DNA from: an uncultured Planctomycetota bacterium
GTDB taxonomy: Bacteria; Planctomycetota; UBA1135; GCA-002686595
Length of the DNA: 64,000 bases
Reading direction: 5' to 3'
Assembly: GCA_903928115.1 (NCBI GenBank)
Contig: CAIYPP010000103.1
Span: 62,001-126,000, forward strand
In this document: positions 18,009-28,000 of the stretch, one piece after another
Position numbering within the stretch: position 1 is the first letter of the stretch
Layout of the letters: every line of letters begins with the position of its first letter
Position numbers and translations under genes: made by a program
Notes under the pieces: generated by a model
Told to the model about the DNA's origin: nothing
Database searches by the model: none
Seen by the model: the letters and a program-made list of their open reading frames with translations, nothing else

Positions 18009-18119
18009 ATGGCGGCGCTCGTGATGTTCAGCCCTAAGGAGCTGCTCGTCGTGGCCCTCGCGGCGGTCTTCGCGACCGCGGTGTTCCTGCTGCGGCGCCG
18101 AGCCGGCCAAAGCTGTTGA
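18009..18119 (+). CDS. 36-residue single-helix membrane microprotein
   Basis: A short reading frame 19 bases after nuoN, beginning with ATG after a clear GGAGG ribosome-binding site (17999-18003, 5-base spacer). The peptide starts MAALVMFSPKELLVVAL, continues with a hydrophobic helix AAVFATAVFLL and ends with a positive cluster RRRAGQSC, as expected for a one-pass protein with the C-terminus inside. No family recognised. The position suggests an accessory or assembly role with complex I, but that is inference. A GC hairpin follows 13 bases later. Confidence 0.55.
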   Translation: MAALVMFSPKELLVVALAAVFATAVFLLRRRAGQSC

Positions 18120-18132
18120 CGGTGAGGACGCG

Positions 18133-18149
18133 GAGCCCCGTGGGGGCTC
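18133..18149 (+). terminator. Hairpin after the nuo operon
   Basis: Perfect 7-bp stem GAGCCCC/GGGGCTC with loop GTG, just after the microprotein gene. No T-tract follows, so intrinsic termination is uncertain. Confidence 0.4.
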
Positions 18150-18187
18150 TACGGGCGGCGCGAACCCCACGAATTTGGGGGAGCACC

Positions 18188-18193
18188 TAGACT
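18188..18193 (+). promoter_or_regulatory. Possible -10 box (TAGACT)
   Basis: TAGACT 32 bases before the sulfatase ATG at 18226; the same hexamer occurs before the genes at 19599 and 52211. No good -35. Confidence 0.3.
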
Positions 18194-18225
18194 GGAAGTG
18201 TCGGTCCCTCGGCCGGCTTCCCGTC

Positions 18226-19548
18226 ATGCTGACGCTCGCGCTCCTCGCTGGCCTTGCGGTCGCGCCCCAAGTGGCGTCGACGCCGGGCAACGTGCTCCTG
18301 ATCATGGCCGACGATGTCGGCTGCGACATGGTGAGCAGCTTCAGTGGGCACCCTGACGCACCACCGACGCCGACGTTGAACGCGCTCGCGGCATCGGGCG
18401 TCAGTTTTCAGGCGACGTACACCGACCCGGTGTGTTCGCCGACGCGCGCCTGTGTGCTCACGGGCCGCTACGCGTTCCGAACAGGTATCGGGAACTTCCT
18501 GTTTCCCAGTGGCGCTCCACAGGCCTCGCTCAACCCCTCGGAAGTCACGATCCCCGAGGCGCTCGACTCTTTCGCTCCGTGGACGTTCGACACTTCCGCG
18601 GTCGGCAAGTGGCACCTGACTGCGCCGCCGCTGAATGTGGCGCTCGCGCCGAACTTGCAGGGCTTCGACTGGTTCGAGGGCACCGCCGGGAATCTGTACA
18701 TCGGGCAGAACTACTACAACCACACGACGATCCGAAACGGCGTCGCGCTCACGAGCACGACGTACAGCACGACAGAGCAGGTGAACGCGGCGCTCAAGCG
18801 CTCGCGCGAGATGCGCGAGCCGTGGTTCATGTACCTCGCGTTCAACGCGGCGCACGAGCCGTGGCACATTCCACCGGCGAGCCTTCACACGTACGCGCTC
18901 TCGGGCCCGCCTGCAGCGTCGCCGCCGGTTCACTATCGCGCCAGCGTCCAAGCTCTCGACAGCGAGCTCGGCCGACTGTTCGCCGCGATGGACCCCGGAG
19001 TGCGTGCGCGGACGACGGTCATCTTCATGAGCGACAACGGCTCGCCGAACGAGGTTGTCACGGCGCCGTCTACGTCGGGGCGTGCGAAGGGGACGCTCTT
19101 TGAGGGCGGCGTGCGCGTGCCGCTCATCATCTCGGGCCCGACGGTCGCGTATCCCGGCAGCCAGTGCAACGCGCTGGTGAATTCGGTGGACGTGTTTCCC
19201 ACGGTGATGGAGCTCTGCGGAGTCAGCGCAGCGTCGCAGTCGACGTTGCGTCGCATCGACGGCGTCAGCTTGACGCCGTACCTCGCGCAGCCATGGCGTC
19301 CGCCGCTGCGCGACTGGGTATTCGCGACGAAGTTCCTTCCGAACGGCTTCGGGCCCTTCACCTCGCTGGGGCGAATGATCCGCAACGCGCGCTGGAAGCT
19401 CATCGAGCGGCAGGGTCAAAGCGACCAGTTCTTCGACATGGCGAGCCCGCAAGGCGAGGACCTGAATCTTGCTTTGGGCTCGCTCGACATCGCGCAGCGT
19501 GCGGCGTACGCACGTCTCGCGGCACAGCTGCGCGAGCTCGTTCCCTGA
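18226..19548 (+). CDS. Secreted sulfatase (S1 family)
   Basis: A 440-residue sulfatase with a Sec signal peptide (MLTLALLAGLAVAPQVAS). Seen: metal-binding LIMADDVGCDMV, formylglycine motif CSPTR with Cys70, substrate-site GKWHL, and FMSDNGSPNE for the metal-binding Asp-Asn pair. The C-terminal lobe has NARWKLIERQGQ followed by FDMASPQGEDLN. ATG at 18226 is chosen because it starts the signal peptide; a longer frame exists upstream but is arginine-rich. It closely resembles the next gene in layout (NLQGFDWFEGT in both), so they are tandem paralogues. Substrate unknown. Confidence 0.93.
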   Translation: MLTLALLAGLAVAPQVASTPGNVLLIMADDVGCDMVSSFSGHPDAPPTPTLNALAASGVSFQATYTDPVCSPTRACVLTGRYAFRTGIGNFLFPSGAPQASLNPSEVTIPEALDSFAPWTFDTSAVGKWHLTAPPLNVALAPNLQGFDWFEGTAGNLYIGQNYYNHTTIRNGVALTSTTYSTTEQVNAALKRSREMREPWFMYLAFNAAHEPWHIPPASLHTYALSGPPAASPPVHYRASVQALDSELGRLFAAMDPGVRARTTVIFMSDNGSPNEVVTAPSTSGRAKGTLFEGGVRVPLIISGPTVAYPGSQCNALVNSVDVFPTVMELCGVSAASQSTLRRIDGVSLTPYLAQPWRPPLRDWVFATKFLPNGFGPFTSLGRMIRNARWKLIERQGQSDQFFDMASPQGEDLNLALGSLDIAQRAAYARLAAQLRELVP

Positions 19549-19568
19549 GCGCGGCTCGACGGGCGGGG

Positions 19569-19574
19569 TAGACT
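19569..19574 (+). promoter_or_regulatory. Possible -10 box (TAGACT)
   Basis: TAGACT 24 bases before the ATG at 19599, identical to the box before the previous sulfatase gene, so the two may be transcribed separately. Confidence 0.3.
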
Positions 19575-19598
19575 TTCGGCATCAGCCGGTCTGTCTGC

Positions 19599-20993
19599 AT
19601 GAACTGGAAGTTTCTTCACACGCCGATACCCCGTTGCCTGCTTGCAGCGGGCATGGTCGGCCTCGCTGCCACGTGCGGTGGGGGCGGTGGAGGAACCGTG
19701 ACGCCGCCGGTCGAGACGCAGCCGACCAACGTGCTCCTCGTGCTCGCGGATGACTTCGGCGTCGACATGTTCGCACCCTACGGTGCGCATCCCTCTCCGC
19801 CGCCGACGCCGAATCTCACCGCCCTCGCCGCTGAGGGCATGCTCTTCGAGTACTTCTACAGCGCACCGAGTTGCTCGCCGACGCGCGCCGCGATCCTGAC
19901 CGGGCGCATGGGCTATCGGCATGGCATCGGCAAGCCGATCGACCAGTGGTTGCCAGAACACGCGCTCGCGCTCGAGGAGCGCACGCTTGCCGAGGTGCTC
20001 GACGCCGGAGTCGAAGGCGGGATCACGAGCACGGCCATCGGGAAGTGGCACTTGGGCTCGGAGTCGGTGGGGGGAGCGTCCCATCCGAATCTGCAGGGCT
20101 TCGACTGGTTCGAGGGCACGCTGGGCAACTTCATGTTCGGCAACACCTACTTCAGCCACACGAAGGTCACGAACGGTGTGAGCGAGCCGAGCACGGTGTA
20201 CGCGACCAGCGAGCAAGTCGATGACGCGCTGGAGCAGATCGCGACCATGCCGCAACCGTGGTTTCTGTACCTCGGATTCAATGCGCCGCACACGCCGCTG
20301 CATGCGCCGCCCTCCGACTTGCACTCGGCGCAACTCGCAGGTGTTCCCAGCGACACGGCCAACGCGCACTACGGCGCGATGGTCGAAGCGCTCGACCGCG
20401 AGCTGGGGCGGCTCTTGGCGGGGATTCCGGAGGAGGTTCGCGCCAATACGATGATCCTGTTTCTTGGCGACAACGGCACGCCGCAGCAGGTGATGACGCC
20501 GCCGTCAGTCCCCGGCAACTCGAAGGGCACGGTCTTCGAAGGCGGTGTGCGCGTGCCGCTGATCGTCGCGGGTAAGCATGTCACGGCTCCGGGCACGCGC
20601 TGCTCCGCTCTCGTGCAGGCCGTGGACCTCTTTCCGACCGTCGTGGAGCTCATGGGAGCGGACTTGGCGCTCGGCCTCGGCGACGGCCGGCCGATCGATG
20701 GCATTTCGCTCGCGCCGTATCTCGGGAATCCGACGCGAGCGCCGCTGCGGGAGTACGTCGTTGCCGATCGCTTCAGTCCGAATGGCTTCGATCCATACGA
20801 GAGCTACGGAGCGATGATTCGAGACGCGCGTTGGAAGCTGGTGCGACGTGATGGCCAGCCCGACGCGCTCTACGACATGCAAGGCGTCGTGCTCGAAGGC
20901 GCCAACCTGAACGACGGTGACATGACCACCGAGGAAACCGCGACGCTCGCGCGCCTGCAGGCCGCGCTATCCGCCGCGATTCCCGGGCAGTGA
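19599..20993 (+). CDS. Lipoprotein sulfatase (S1 family)
   Basis: A 464-residue sulfatase with a lipoprotein-type signal ending GLAATC and a polyglycine linker. Seen: LVLADDFGVDMF for metal binding, CSPTR at residues 92-96 with Cys92 as the formylglycine site, GKWHLGSES, and FLGDNGTPQQ. Likely anchored to a membrane and facing the cell exterior or periplasm. It is a tandem paralogue of the preceding gene. Its last 27 bases overlap the convergent sulfatase-like gene, which is unusual for two genes of intact length. Confidence 0.93.
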   Translation: MNWKFLHTPIPRCLLAAGMVGLAATCGGGGGGTVTPPVETQPTNVLLVLADDFGVDMFAPYGAHPSPPPTPNLTALAAEGMLFEYFYSAPSCSPTRAAILTGRMGYRHGIGKPIDQWLPEHALALEERTLAEVLDAGVEGGITSTAIGKWHLGSESVGGASHPNLQGFDWFEGTLGNFMFGNTYFSHTKVTNGVSEPSTVYATSEQVDDALEQIATMPQPWFLYLGFNAPHTPLHAPPSDLHSAQLAGVPSDTANAHYGAMVEALDRELGRLLAGIPEEVRANTMILFLGDNGTPQQVMTPPSVPGNSKGTVFEGGVRVPLIVAGKHVTAPGTRCSALVQAVDLFPTVVELMGADLALGLGDGRPIDGISLAPYLGNPTRAPLREYVVADRFSPNGFDPYESYGAMIRDARWKLVRRDGQPDALYDMQGVVLEGANLNDGDMTTEETATLARLQAALSAAIPGQ

Positions 20994-22295
20994 GTGCACA
21001 CCCTGCTCGAGCGCTTTGCCGAGGCGCTGGAGAGCTAGCGCTGCTTCGGGAGCGAGCTCTCCGCGCAGCAGGTTTTCCTGCTCCTCGGGGTCGCCTTGCA
21101 GGTCGTACAGCGCGCGTCGATCCTCGCCGGCTTCCGCGTCCGGCAGCTCGACCAGCTTCCAGCGCTCGTCGCGGATCGCGCGTCGCCACGTCGCAGTCGC
21201 GGGCTCGATGCCGTAGCTTGGGAACGCGTCCACGCGGAGGAACTGCCGCTCGGCGAACGTCGCGCACTCGACGCTCAGAAACTCGCTGCAAAACGGGAGC
21301 GAATCCGGCGTTCCGACTCGGTCCTTGCAGCCGCGCAGGTAGCGGACCGTGGCCCACAGGTCGACGGCGCTGACGAGTCGCTGGCTCACGCCGCGCTCGA
21401 CGTCGCGACCCCAGACGAAGAGCGGCGTGTGCACGCCGACTTCCGCCAGCGAGCCCTTGCCCTCGCCGGAAGTGCCGTTGTCGCACGCGAGCAGCACGAT
21501 GTAGTCGGCGCTGAGCGCGGCACGCACGAGCTGACCCAAGCGCCAATCGAGGTGGCGGAGGATGTCGCTGTAGCGGCTGCGGCCGGGATAGATGGCGCCG
21601 GGAGGCTCGTTCGCCGGCGGCGGCAGGTTGTGCGGCGCGTGCGGCGCATTGAAGCTCACGTGAACGAACTCGATGCCGCGAGCGATGTCCGCGAGTGCAT
21701 CGGCTGCCGTCACGTTGGTCGCGAACTCGCGCATCTCGATCACCTGCGCGGGCTCACCGCGGACGATTCGCGCGCAGCTCCACTCGTGGTAGCTCTGCAA
21801 ATTGCCCTTGGGCCCGCTGTATTCGTCGTAGCCGTCGCGCTCTTCTGTGCTCTCGACGACCAACTCAGGCCAGCTCTTCGGGCCCGCGGACAGGTGCCAC
21901 TTGCCGCGCTTCGTGCGTCGGCCGGGCATCGCGTGAGTGATCCATTGGCCACTCGGACCCGGAAAGGGGCCCATGTTGTTCGATGGAACGTTGGCGCCGA
22001 CAGAGTTGCCCGCGCGAAAGGACTCGAGCCCGGTGAGCACCTTGGCGCGGAAGACGCTGCACACGGGCGCGGCCCAGAAGTTTCGGTACTCCCGGGCCGA
22101 GGAGCGCAGCGCCGCGAGCTCGGGCGCGTCGCCTTGCGCGAGGCACTCTTCCAAGAACGGCCAGCCCACGTCGTCGATGTCGACAAGCAGAACCTTGCGA
22201 GGAACGAAGCTGTCGACCGCCTGACACGCGCGCAGCGTCGCACCGGCCATCGCCGCGGCGCCTGCGGTCAGCAGCTGTCGGCGATCGAGTTCCAT
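20967..22295 (-). CDS. Sulfatase-like protein with degenerate active-site motif
   Basis: A 442-residue member of the alkaline phosphatase/sulfatase fold with a Tat signal (DRRQLLTAGAAAMAGA). The overall order is that of sulfatases: DIDDVGWPF, a motif at the formylglycine position, GKWHLSAG, FNAPHAPHN, CDNGTSGEGKGS, and a C-terminal ERWKLVELP followed by YDLQGDPEEQENL. At the key site it reads CSVFR (residues 79-83) where C-x-P/A-x-R is required for conversion to formylglycine; the proline is Val. Activity as a normal sulfatase is therefore doubtful although metal ligands look kept. It lies convergent to two intact sulfatases and 10 bases from a methyltransferase gene upstream. Confidence 0.85.
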   Translation of the reverse strand: MELDRRQLLTAGAAAMAGATLRACQAVDSFVPRKVLLVDIDDVGWPFLEECLAQGDAPELAALRSSAREYRNFWAAPVCSVFRAKVLTGLESFRAGNSVGANVPSNNMGPFPGPSGQWITHAMPGRRTKRGKWHLSAGPKSWPELVVESTEERDGYDEYSGPKGNLQSYHEWSCARIVRGEPAQVIEMREFATNVTAADALADIARGIEFVHVSFNAPHAPHNLPPPANEPPGAIYPGRSRYSDILRHLDWRLGQLVRAALSADYIVLLACDNGTSGEGKGSLAEVGVHTPLFVWGRDVERGVSQRLVSAVDLWATVRYLRGCKDRVGTPDSLPFCSEFLSVECATFAERQFLRVDAFPSYGIEPATATWRRAIRDERWKLVELPDAEAGEDRRALYDLQGDPEEQENLLRGELAPEAALALQRLGKALEQGVHSLPGNRGG

Positions 22296-22305
22296 GCGCG
22301 CTCCC

Positions 22306-23010
22306 TCAGCGCGGCTTCACCGCGTGCAACCACAAGAAACCGGCGCTGTGCACGTCCGACCATGTCTGCCAACTCGGATAGCACAGGCTCGGCTTGAAGC
22401 GCTCAGGCTCGCCAAGGCCGCGCGAGTCGACCACGCGTCGCGCCGCGAGCTCGACGAATCCCGCGCGCTCGAACTCGGCCTGCCACTGAGCCTCGCTCCA
22501 GCGGATCATCGGCACGCGAGTCTGCTCCGGCCAGAACGCCGTGCCCTCGTTCTCCGCGTAGTACTCGATCACGACGTCGAAGGTCCCGCCGGGCTTCATC
22601 ACGCGCAAGACTTCTACGAGCGCCGCTGCCGGATCCGGCGAGTAGTAGAGAGCCTCGAGCGAGAACCCACGTTGGAAGCGCGCGTCTGGGAGGTCGAGCT
22701 TCTCGAACGCGCCGACCGCGTAGCGCGCGCGAATCGTGTTGCTGTGCAGGCGCTCCGCCTCCGCGATCATGGCGGGGGAGATGTCGATGCCTGTGGCTTG
22801 GGCGCCGGCGGCCGCCTTGGCGAGTAGGCGCGTGGACCAGCCGTTGCCGCAGCCGAGATCGAGGATCTGATCGCCGGCACGAATTCCCATGCCGGCGATC
22901 ACCTGCCGCGCGACGTCGCCGTGCTCGACTTCCATCTCTGCCGCACGACCCGCCGCCGCCCAGCGATCGAAGGTCTCGGCGAGGATCTGATGATTCGAGG
23001 AGGTCGCCAT
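22306..23010 (-). CDS. SAM-dependent methyltransferase (class I)
   Basis: A 234-residue class I methyltransferase. Seen: motif I ILDLGCGNGWSTRL near residue 50 with IDISPAMI for the adenosine-binding acidic residue, LEALYYSPDP at motif IV and a glycine turn VMKPGGTFDVV, as in ubiquinone/tocopherol-type C or O methyltransferases. The substrate is not evident. It precedes the sulfatase-like gene by 10 bases on the same strand, so the two are probably co-transcribed. The ATG at 23010 is 50 bases from the divergent methyltransferase at 23061. Confidence 0.88.
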   Translation of the reverse strand: MATSSNHQILAETFDRWAAAGRAAEMEVEHGDVARQVIAGMGIRAGDQILDLGCGNGWSTRLLAKAAAGAQATGIDISPAMIAEAERLHSNTIRARYAVGAFEKLDLPDARFQRGFSLEALYYSPDPAAALVEVLRVMKPGGTFDVVIEYYAENEGTAFWPEQTRVPMIRWSEAQWQAEFERAGFVELAARRVVDSRGLGEPERFKPSLCYPSWQTWSDVHSAGFLWLHAVKPR

Positions 23011-23035
23011 GGAAGCCCCGAGGGCCCGCGGAGGA

Positions 23036-23041
23036 TACTGT
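23036..23041 (+). promoter_or_regulatory. Possible -10 box (TACTGT)
   Basis: TACTGT 19 bases before the ATG at 23061, in the 50-base divergent spacer. Confidence 0.25.
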
Positions 23042-23060
23042 AGAGCGTCACCCGATCGCG

Positions 23061-23888
23061 ATGGACCTTCGCCAACAACCCAAGCGCGCCGATCAGGCCG
23101 TCGTCACGGCCCGACCCGGCCTCGCGCAGCGGCTGAACGCGCTGCGCAAGCGCTCGCCGTTGAGTCCGTACTGGCTCGAGCGCCGTTGGCTGCGCCGCGC
23201 GATGGAGGGTCTCGCACAGCACGCGGCGGGCGAGATGTTGGACGTCGGCTGTGGCGAGCGGCCCTACGCCGAGTTCTTCAAGCCGAAGATCCGACGCTAC
23301 TGGGGCCTCGAGTATCCGCCGGTGGCGGACAACCTGAATCCGGACGTGTGGAATCGGCCCGAGATGCTGCGCACGGTCGTCGATGTGTGGGGTGATGCAC
23401 AGCGGCTGCCGTTTGCGAGCGGTCGCTTCGACACGGTGCTCGCCGCGGAGATGCTGGAGCACATCCCCGATCCGGATTCTTGTGTGCGCGAGATCGCGCG
23501 CGTCCTGCGGCCCGGCGGGAGGCTCTTGCTCACCGTGCCGTTGATCGCACCTCTGCACCAGTGGCCATTCGACTTCTATCGCTACACCCCGCGTGGCATC
23601 GAGGCGCTCGTGCAGCGCCACGGCTTCGACGTCGAGGAGATCACGCCGCGCGGGAACTTTGCATCCGCGACGGGCGCGACGCTCTCGCACTGGCTCGTGC
23701 GCTCGCTCGCCGCCTCGAAGCTGCACCACGACGGCTCGGTGGCGGTGTCGCGTTGGCGCGGGCCGCTCGTCTTGCCGCTCGTTGCGCTCGTGCAGCTCTT
23801 CTTCTGGGCCTGCGAGAGCCTCTCGAAGGATACCGGCGCGAGCCTCGGGTACTCCGTGGTCGCCCGGAGGCGCGTCAGCCCGTCTTGA
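23061..23888 (+). CDS. SAM-dependent methyltransferase, polysaccharide type
   Basis: A 275-residue class I methyltransferase. Seen: MLDVGCGERPYAEFF near residue 60, LAAEMLEHIPDP at motif IV and LRPGGRLLLTVPL. The pairing of this core with a following PFDFYRYTPRGIEALV block is common in methyltransferases found in polysaccharide or cell-envelope clusters. A hydrophobic stretch near the C-terminus (PLVLPLVALVQLFFW) may associate with the membrane. The end overlaps the convergent glycosyltransferase gene by 14 bases. Acceptor unknown. Confidence 0.87.
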   Translation: MDLRQQPKRADQAVVTARPGLAQRLNALRKRSPLSPYWLERRWLRRAMEGLAQHAAGEMLDVGCGERPYAEFFKPKIRRYWGLEYPPVADNLNPDVWNRPEMLRTVVDVWGDAQRLPFASGRFDTVLAAEMLEHIPDPDSCVREIARVLRPGGRLLLTVPLIAPLHQWPFDFYRYTPRGIEALVQRHGFDVEEITPRGNFASATGATLSHWLVRSLAASKLHHDGSVAVSRWRGPLVLPLVALVQLFFWACESLSKDTGASLGYSVVARRRVSPS

Positions 23889-25053
23889 AGCGCGCCATCA
23901 GCTCGTCGAGCGGCGCGAGCGCGACGTTCCAGTCGTAACGCTCCTCGACGAAGGTGCGACCGCGTGCGCCGAGCTCTCGCGCTCGCTTCGGATCGTTCAG
24001 CAGCGCGACGATCGCTTCGACTTGCGCCTCGACGGTGTCCGCGAGCACGAAGTCGCGCCCCGCTTCGCCTTCGACCCCCTGCGTTGCCGAAGTGGTGCCG
24101 ACGACGGGGAGCCCCATCGCGAGCGCCTCCAAGACCTTGTTCTGAATGCCGCGGGCGATGCGCAGCGGAGCGACGGAGATGCTCGCTCGCGCGAGCCACT
24201 CGCGCGGATCTTCGACGAATCCCGTGACCTTGACGCCAGGTTGCGACGCGAGGGCGAGCACCTGCGGCGTCGGTCGCGAGCCCACGATCGTGAGCTTCGC
24301 GTTGGGCACGCGCGCGCGCACGCGCGGGAGGATCTCGCGGACGAACCACGCGCAGCCGTCGACGTTCGGCAGGTAGTCCATCACGCCGACGAACACCATG
24401 TGCGCCGCCTCGGCACGCTCGGGCTGTGGACGATAGAAGCCGAGATCGACGCCATTGCGCATCACGAGCGAATGGGCGCCAGAGATCTCGCGCTCGAAGA
24501 CGCGCTGCTCCAAGGGAGTACAGAGCACGTTCTCATCGAACGACCGTGCGATGCGACGCTCGAACTCGCGCAGCGTGCGATGCTCGCGAGCGTAGACCCA
24601 GCTCATCGGCCAGCGGCTACGCTCGGCGTACTGGCGCCACTTGTCGGAGTCGAGCTCCGCAAAGTGCATCACGCGGCGGAGGCGGCTGTGCGGCTCGAGG
24701 AAGGCGCCCATCGACGACGAGTAGGCGTAACCGACGTCGCAGCTCGGAGCGAGCTCGTCGACGGCACGCTGCAGCGCGGGCGAGCCGTAGACACCGAGCG
24801 TGAGGGGCTTCGAAGTGAGCAGAAGCGGCAGCGAAAGCAGCTTGGCACGCTTCAGGTCGAGCGGAATCGCGACGGTTGGTGCGCCGCGGCGCGTGAGCTC
24901 TTCTGCGGCCTGACGATCTTCTTCATCGTGTGCGAAGGCCACAATGCGCACCTCGTGCGAGCGCAAGAGCCGCTCTACGAGCCGCCACGTTGTGATCTTG
25001 TCCCCGCGATTGGGCGGATAGGGGACACGCTGGGAGAGGAAGAGGACGCGCAC
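23875..25053 (-). CDS. Glycosyltransferase, GT4, XrtA/PEP-CTERM-associated type
   Basis: A 392-residue GT-B glycosyltransferase. The start RVLFLSQRVPYPPNRGDKI and the internal FVGVMDYLPNVDG match the family named TIGR03087 (sugar transferase associated with XrtA/PEP-CTERM systems). The donor-binding region has PLRIARGIQNKVLEALAMGLPVV, with the acidic position of the EX7E-like motif. Acceptor and sugar unknown; no exosortase or PEP-CTERM protein was recognised in this window. Overlaps the upstream methyltransferase gene end-to-end. Confidence 0.87.
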   Translation of the reverse strand: MRVLFLSQRVPYPPNRGDKITTWRLVERLLRSHEVRIVAFAHDEEDRQAAEELTRRGAPTVAIPLDLKRAKLLSLPLLLTSKPLTLGVYGSPALQRAVDELAPSCDVGYAYSSSMGAFLEPHSRLRRVMHFAELDSDKWRQYAERSRWPMSWVYAREHRTLREFERRIARSFDENVLCTPLEQRVFEREISGAHSLVMRNGVDLGFYRPQPERAEAAHMVFVGVMDYLPNVDGCAWFVREILPRVRARVPNAKLTIVGSRPTPQVLALASQPGVKVTGFVEDPREWLARASISVAPLRIARGIQNKVLEALAMGLPVVGTTSATQGVEGEAGRDFVLADTVEAQVEAIVALLNDPKRARELGARGRTFVEERYDWNVALAPLDELMARFKTG

Positions 25054-25098
25054 GCACCGCAGAACTTAGCGCGGCCGCACGACCGCCGCGACGGGCTG

Positions 25099-28000
25099 TC
25101 AGAACGCGACGTCGCCTTCCTCGGGACTGATACGCGGCTGCGGCTCGATGACGCGACGCGGACCGGCGCTCGCGCCCGAGAATGGCACGTCGAGGCCACG
25201 GCGCCGAACGTCGGCGAGCATCTCCATGTGCGCCAGCGCCTCGTGCACGCACTTGTCGGTCCCCGCCGCGACGAACCGCGCCGATCCCGCGGTCCACACG
25301 TCGTCTTCGCTGCGCGCGAGGTCGGCATCGATCGGGAGCTCGCGTAGGAAGAGGCGATTGGCGCCGTGGATCAGGCGCGAGTCGAGCACGAACACCGCAC
25401 CGCGGTCCGTCTCTCGGCGCATCAGGCGCCCAAAACCCTGGCGGAACTTTGCGAGCGCGCGCGGCAGATAGATGCGACGACGCTGCTCGGAGCTACCGAT
25501 CGCGGCGCACTGCGCGTGGTGGTATCGGTCGGGCACGCCGTAGGGGAGCTTCGCGATGACGAGGTACTCCAGCGTCTCGCCCGGGAAGTCCGCGCCGTAC
25601 CAGAAGGTGTCGACCCCGAACAGGATCGAGTCGACGCGGCTGCGGAAGAGGTCGCCGAGCTCTTCCTTGCGCACGCCCGGCATTCCTTGGAACCACAGCG
25701 GAATGCCGCGCTGGCGGAAAAACGCTGCGAGCTCTTCACCGGTGCGCCGCGCTTCATCCGCGTTGGTGAAGAGCACGAGCATCCGACCGCGCGTCCGCTC
25801 GCCGAGGTAGGCGACGAAGCGCCGGACGTAGGCTTGGAATTGGTCCCGCGCGCGCGAAGGATCCGGTGCGTCGTCGGGGACGCACACGACCACGCGCGAA
25901 TAGTCGAAGGGCGCCTCCGCACGGAACGTCTCGACGATGCTGGGCTCGCGCTCCTCGTCCTCCAGTGGCGCCGCGGCGCGATCGAGGCCGAGATAGGCCC
26001 GCGAAACCTCGAAACCATCGCGCAGCCACGTCGTAGCGGAGATCAGGACGCCGCTCTCGAGCGCGGGGTAGAACATGCGCCCCAAGAGCTCCTGCGGCAG
26101 CAGCACGCGCGCAGCGAGCACGTCGTCTCCGCGCGCGTCGGTCTCGACGTCATAGAAGCGCTCGCGCACGAAAGCGGGCCGATTGTCGGCCATCGGGATC
26201 CAGTTTTGGAGAGCGCTGAGCCACTCGAGCATGTCCCCGCGCGCAACCTCGAGCTGTCGCCGCACTCGCGCCATGCCGCGCGCGCGAACGGTGTCGAGCG
26301 TCGACGCAACCTGTGCGAGTCCGGCGTCGAGCTCCGTCGCTGCTGCGGAGAGCTGCGCGTGCGCGCGCACCAGTGCTTTCGCGCCCGCCAGCGCGCGCGG
26401 GTCGAGCTCCGGCGTCGCAGAAGGCTCGATTCCCTCGACGTATTCGCGCAAGAGCGAGTGCTCGTCCTTGCTGTCGCGCTTCCGGCGTTGCTCTTCGCGC
26501 CAGACCTTGAAGGTCTCGACCGCGACCTCGAGCGCGTCGAGCGCGCCGTTCGCCGCGCTCCACTGGGTGCGGAGGCTCTCCATCGCGGGCCATGCGGGGT
26601 CGCCCTCGAGCACGAGCTTGTCGAGACGGTCGAGCGGCGCGCGCGAGTTCGGCCGCGAAGGCTGGCGCAGCATCCCAAGGAACTCGCGCACCTCGCGCAG
26701 GGTCACGCTCCAGCTCCATGCATTGCCTGCTTGGTCGTGCAGGTGTTCGCACTCGTCGAACACGACATGCTTGAAGTAGGTCGGGCGAATCAGCGCGAAA
26801 GCATGGTTCGTGATGAGCACGTGGCAGCGCTCGGCGCGCACACGCGCCGTCTCGGCGCCGCACGTCTCGCGGTCATCTTTTGCGCGGCAGCAGCCGGTCT
26901 GCGAGCGCACGGCTCGCACGAGCGAGTCGAGCTCGCGCTGAAAGGCGCTCTGGGCATCGGTCGCGAGCGCAGGCCGCATCGGAAAGCGATCGAGGTCGCC
27001 ATCGTCGTCCGTCCACGCGAACAGCAGCACGCTGGTCCACGCCAGCCACGCTTCGCCACCGTCTCCGTCGCTCGGGACATGGAGCTTGAATGCGCGCCAG
27101 CACAGGTAATTCGCACGTCCTTTCAGCACGGCGACGCGCGGGAGCGTCGTCACTCCCGCACGCGCGAGCGCCGCCAGCGCGCGGGGCACTTCATGGTCGA
27201 CAGCCTGCTCTTGCAGTGCACGCGTGTATGTCGAGACGGCCACGCGCAGGTTGTTGCGGATCGACCAGAGCATCGAAGGCACGAGGTACGCGAGCGTCTT
27301 GCCTGTACCGGTGGGCGCGTGCACCAAGAGCAGCTTGCGTTGTCCGAGCGTGCGCGCGACCTGGGCAGCGACATCGTGCTGACCCTTGCGATACGTCGAA
27401 GATTCGTCGTTCGTGCGGAACGCCTGCGGAAGGTGCACCGTGAATACGTCGTCGACGAGACCGAGGTCCGCGTCGCCAAGCGGCGTCGGCTCGTCGAGCG
27501 AGACGGGCACCGTGCCTTCGAGCTTCCACTCCGCGGCGACTTGCGCGCAGCGGGGGCGCACGCGGTCGACATCCGCGCGTACGAAGTCCTCGGCATCTTG
27601 CGCGTCTCTCCGCGCGTCTTCCGTGAGGGCTCCGTCGCCGAGGGTTGCGAAGAGCTCACCGGAAGCCGCGCTCCAGCGACGTGGCGCGTCGACCAGCCGC
27701 AGTGCACGCGCCAGTCGGCCAGCCGCCGCCGTGTCGCTGCTCGCAAGTCGATCGTGCGCGACGGTCCACGCGGCTGCCGCGAGCGCACGGGCGTCGCGGG
27801 GGAGCTCGACGAAGCGTGCGACGAGCTCGACGAGCGCTCTCGCGACGTCGGCGCTCTCGCGCGGTGCCCGCGTTCGTCCTGCGCGTGCACGCGCAGGCAC
27901 GAGTAGCCGCGCAACCTCGTCGAGGCCGAGGATCGTGAAAGGGAGCTCGCCTGCGGCAAGGTGCAGGGCCCAAGGCGTGAAGGACTCCGCAGAGCTGACC

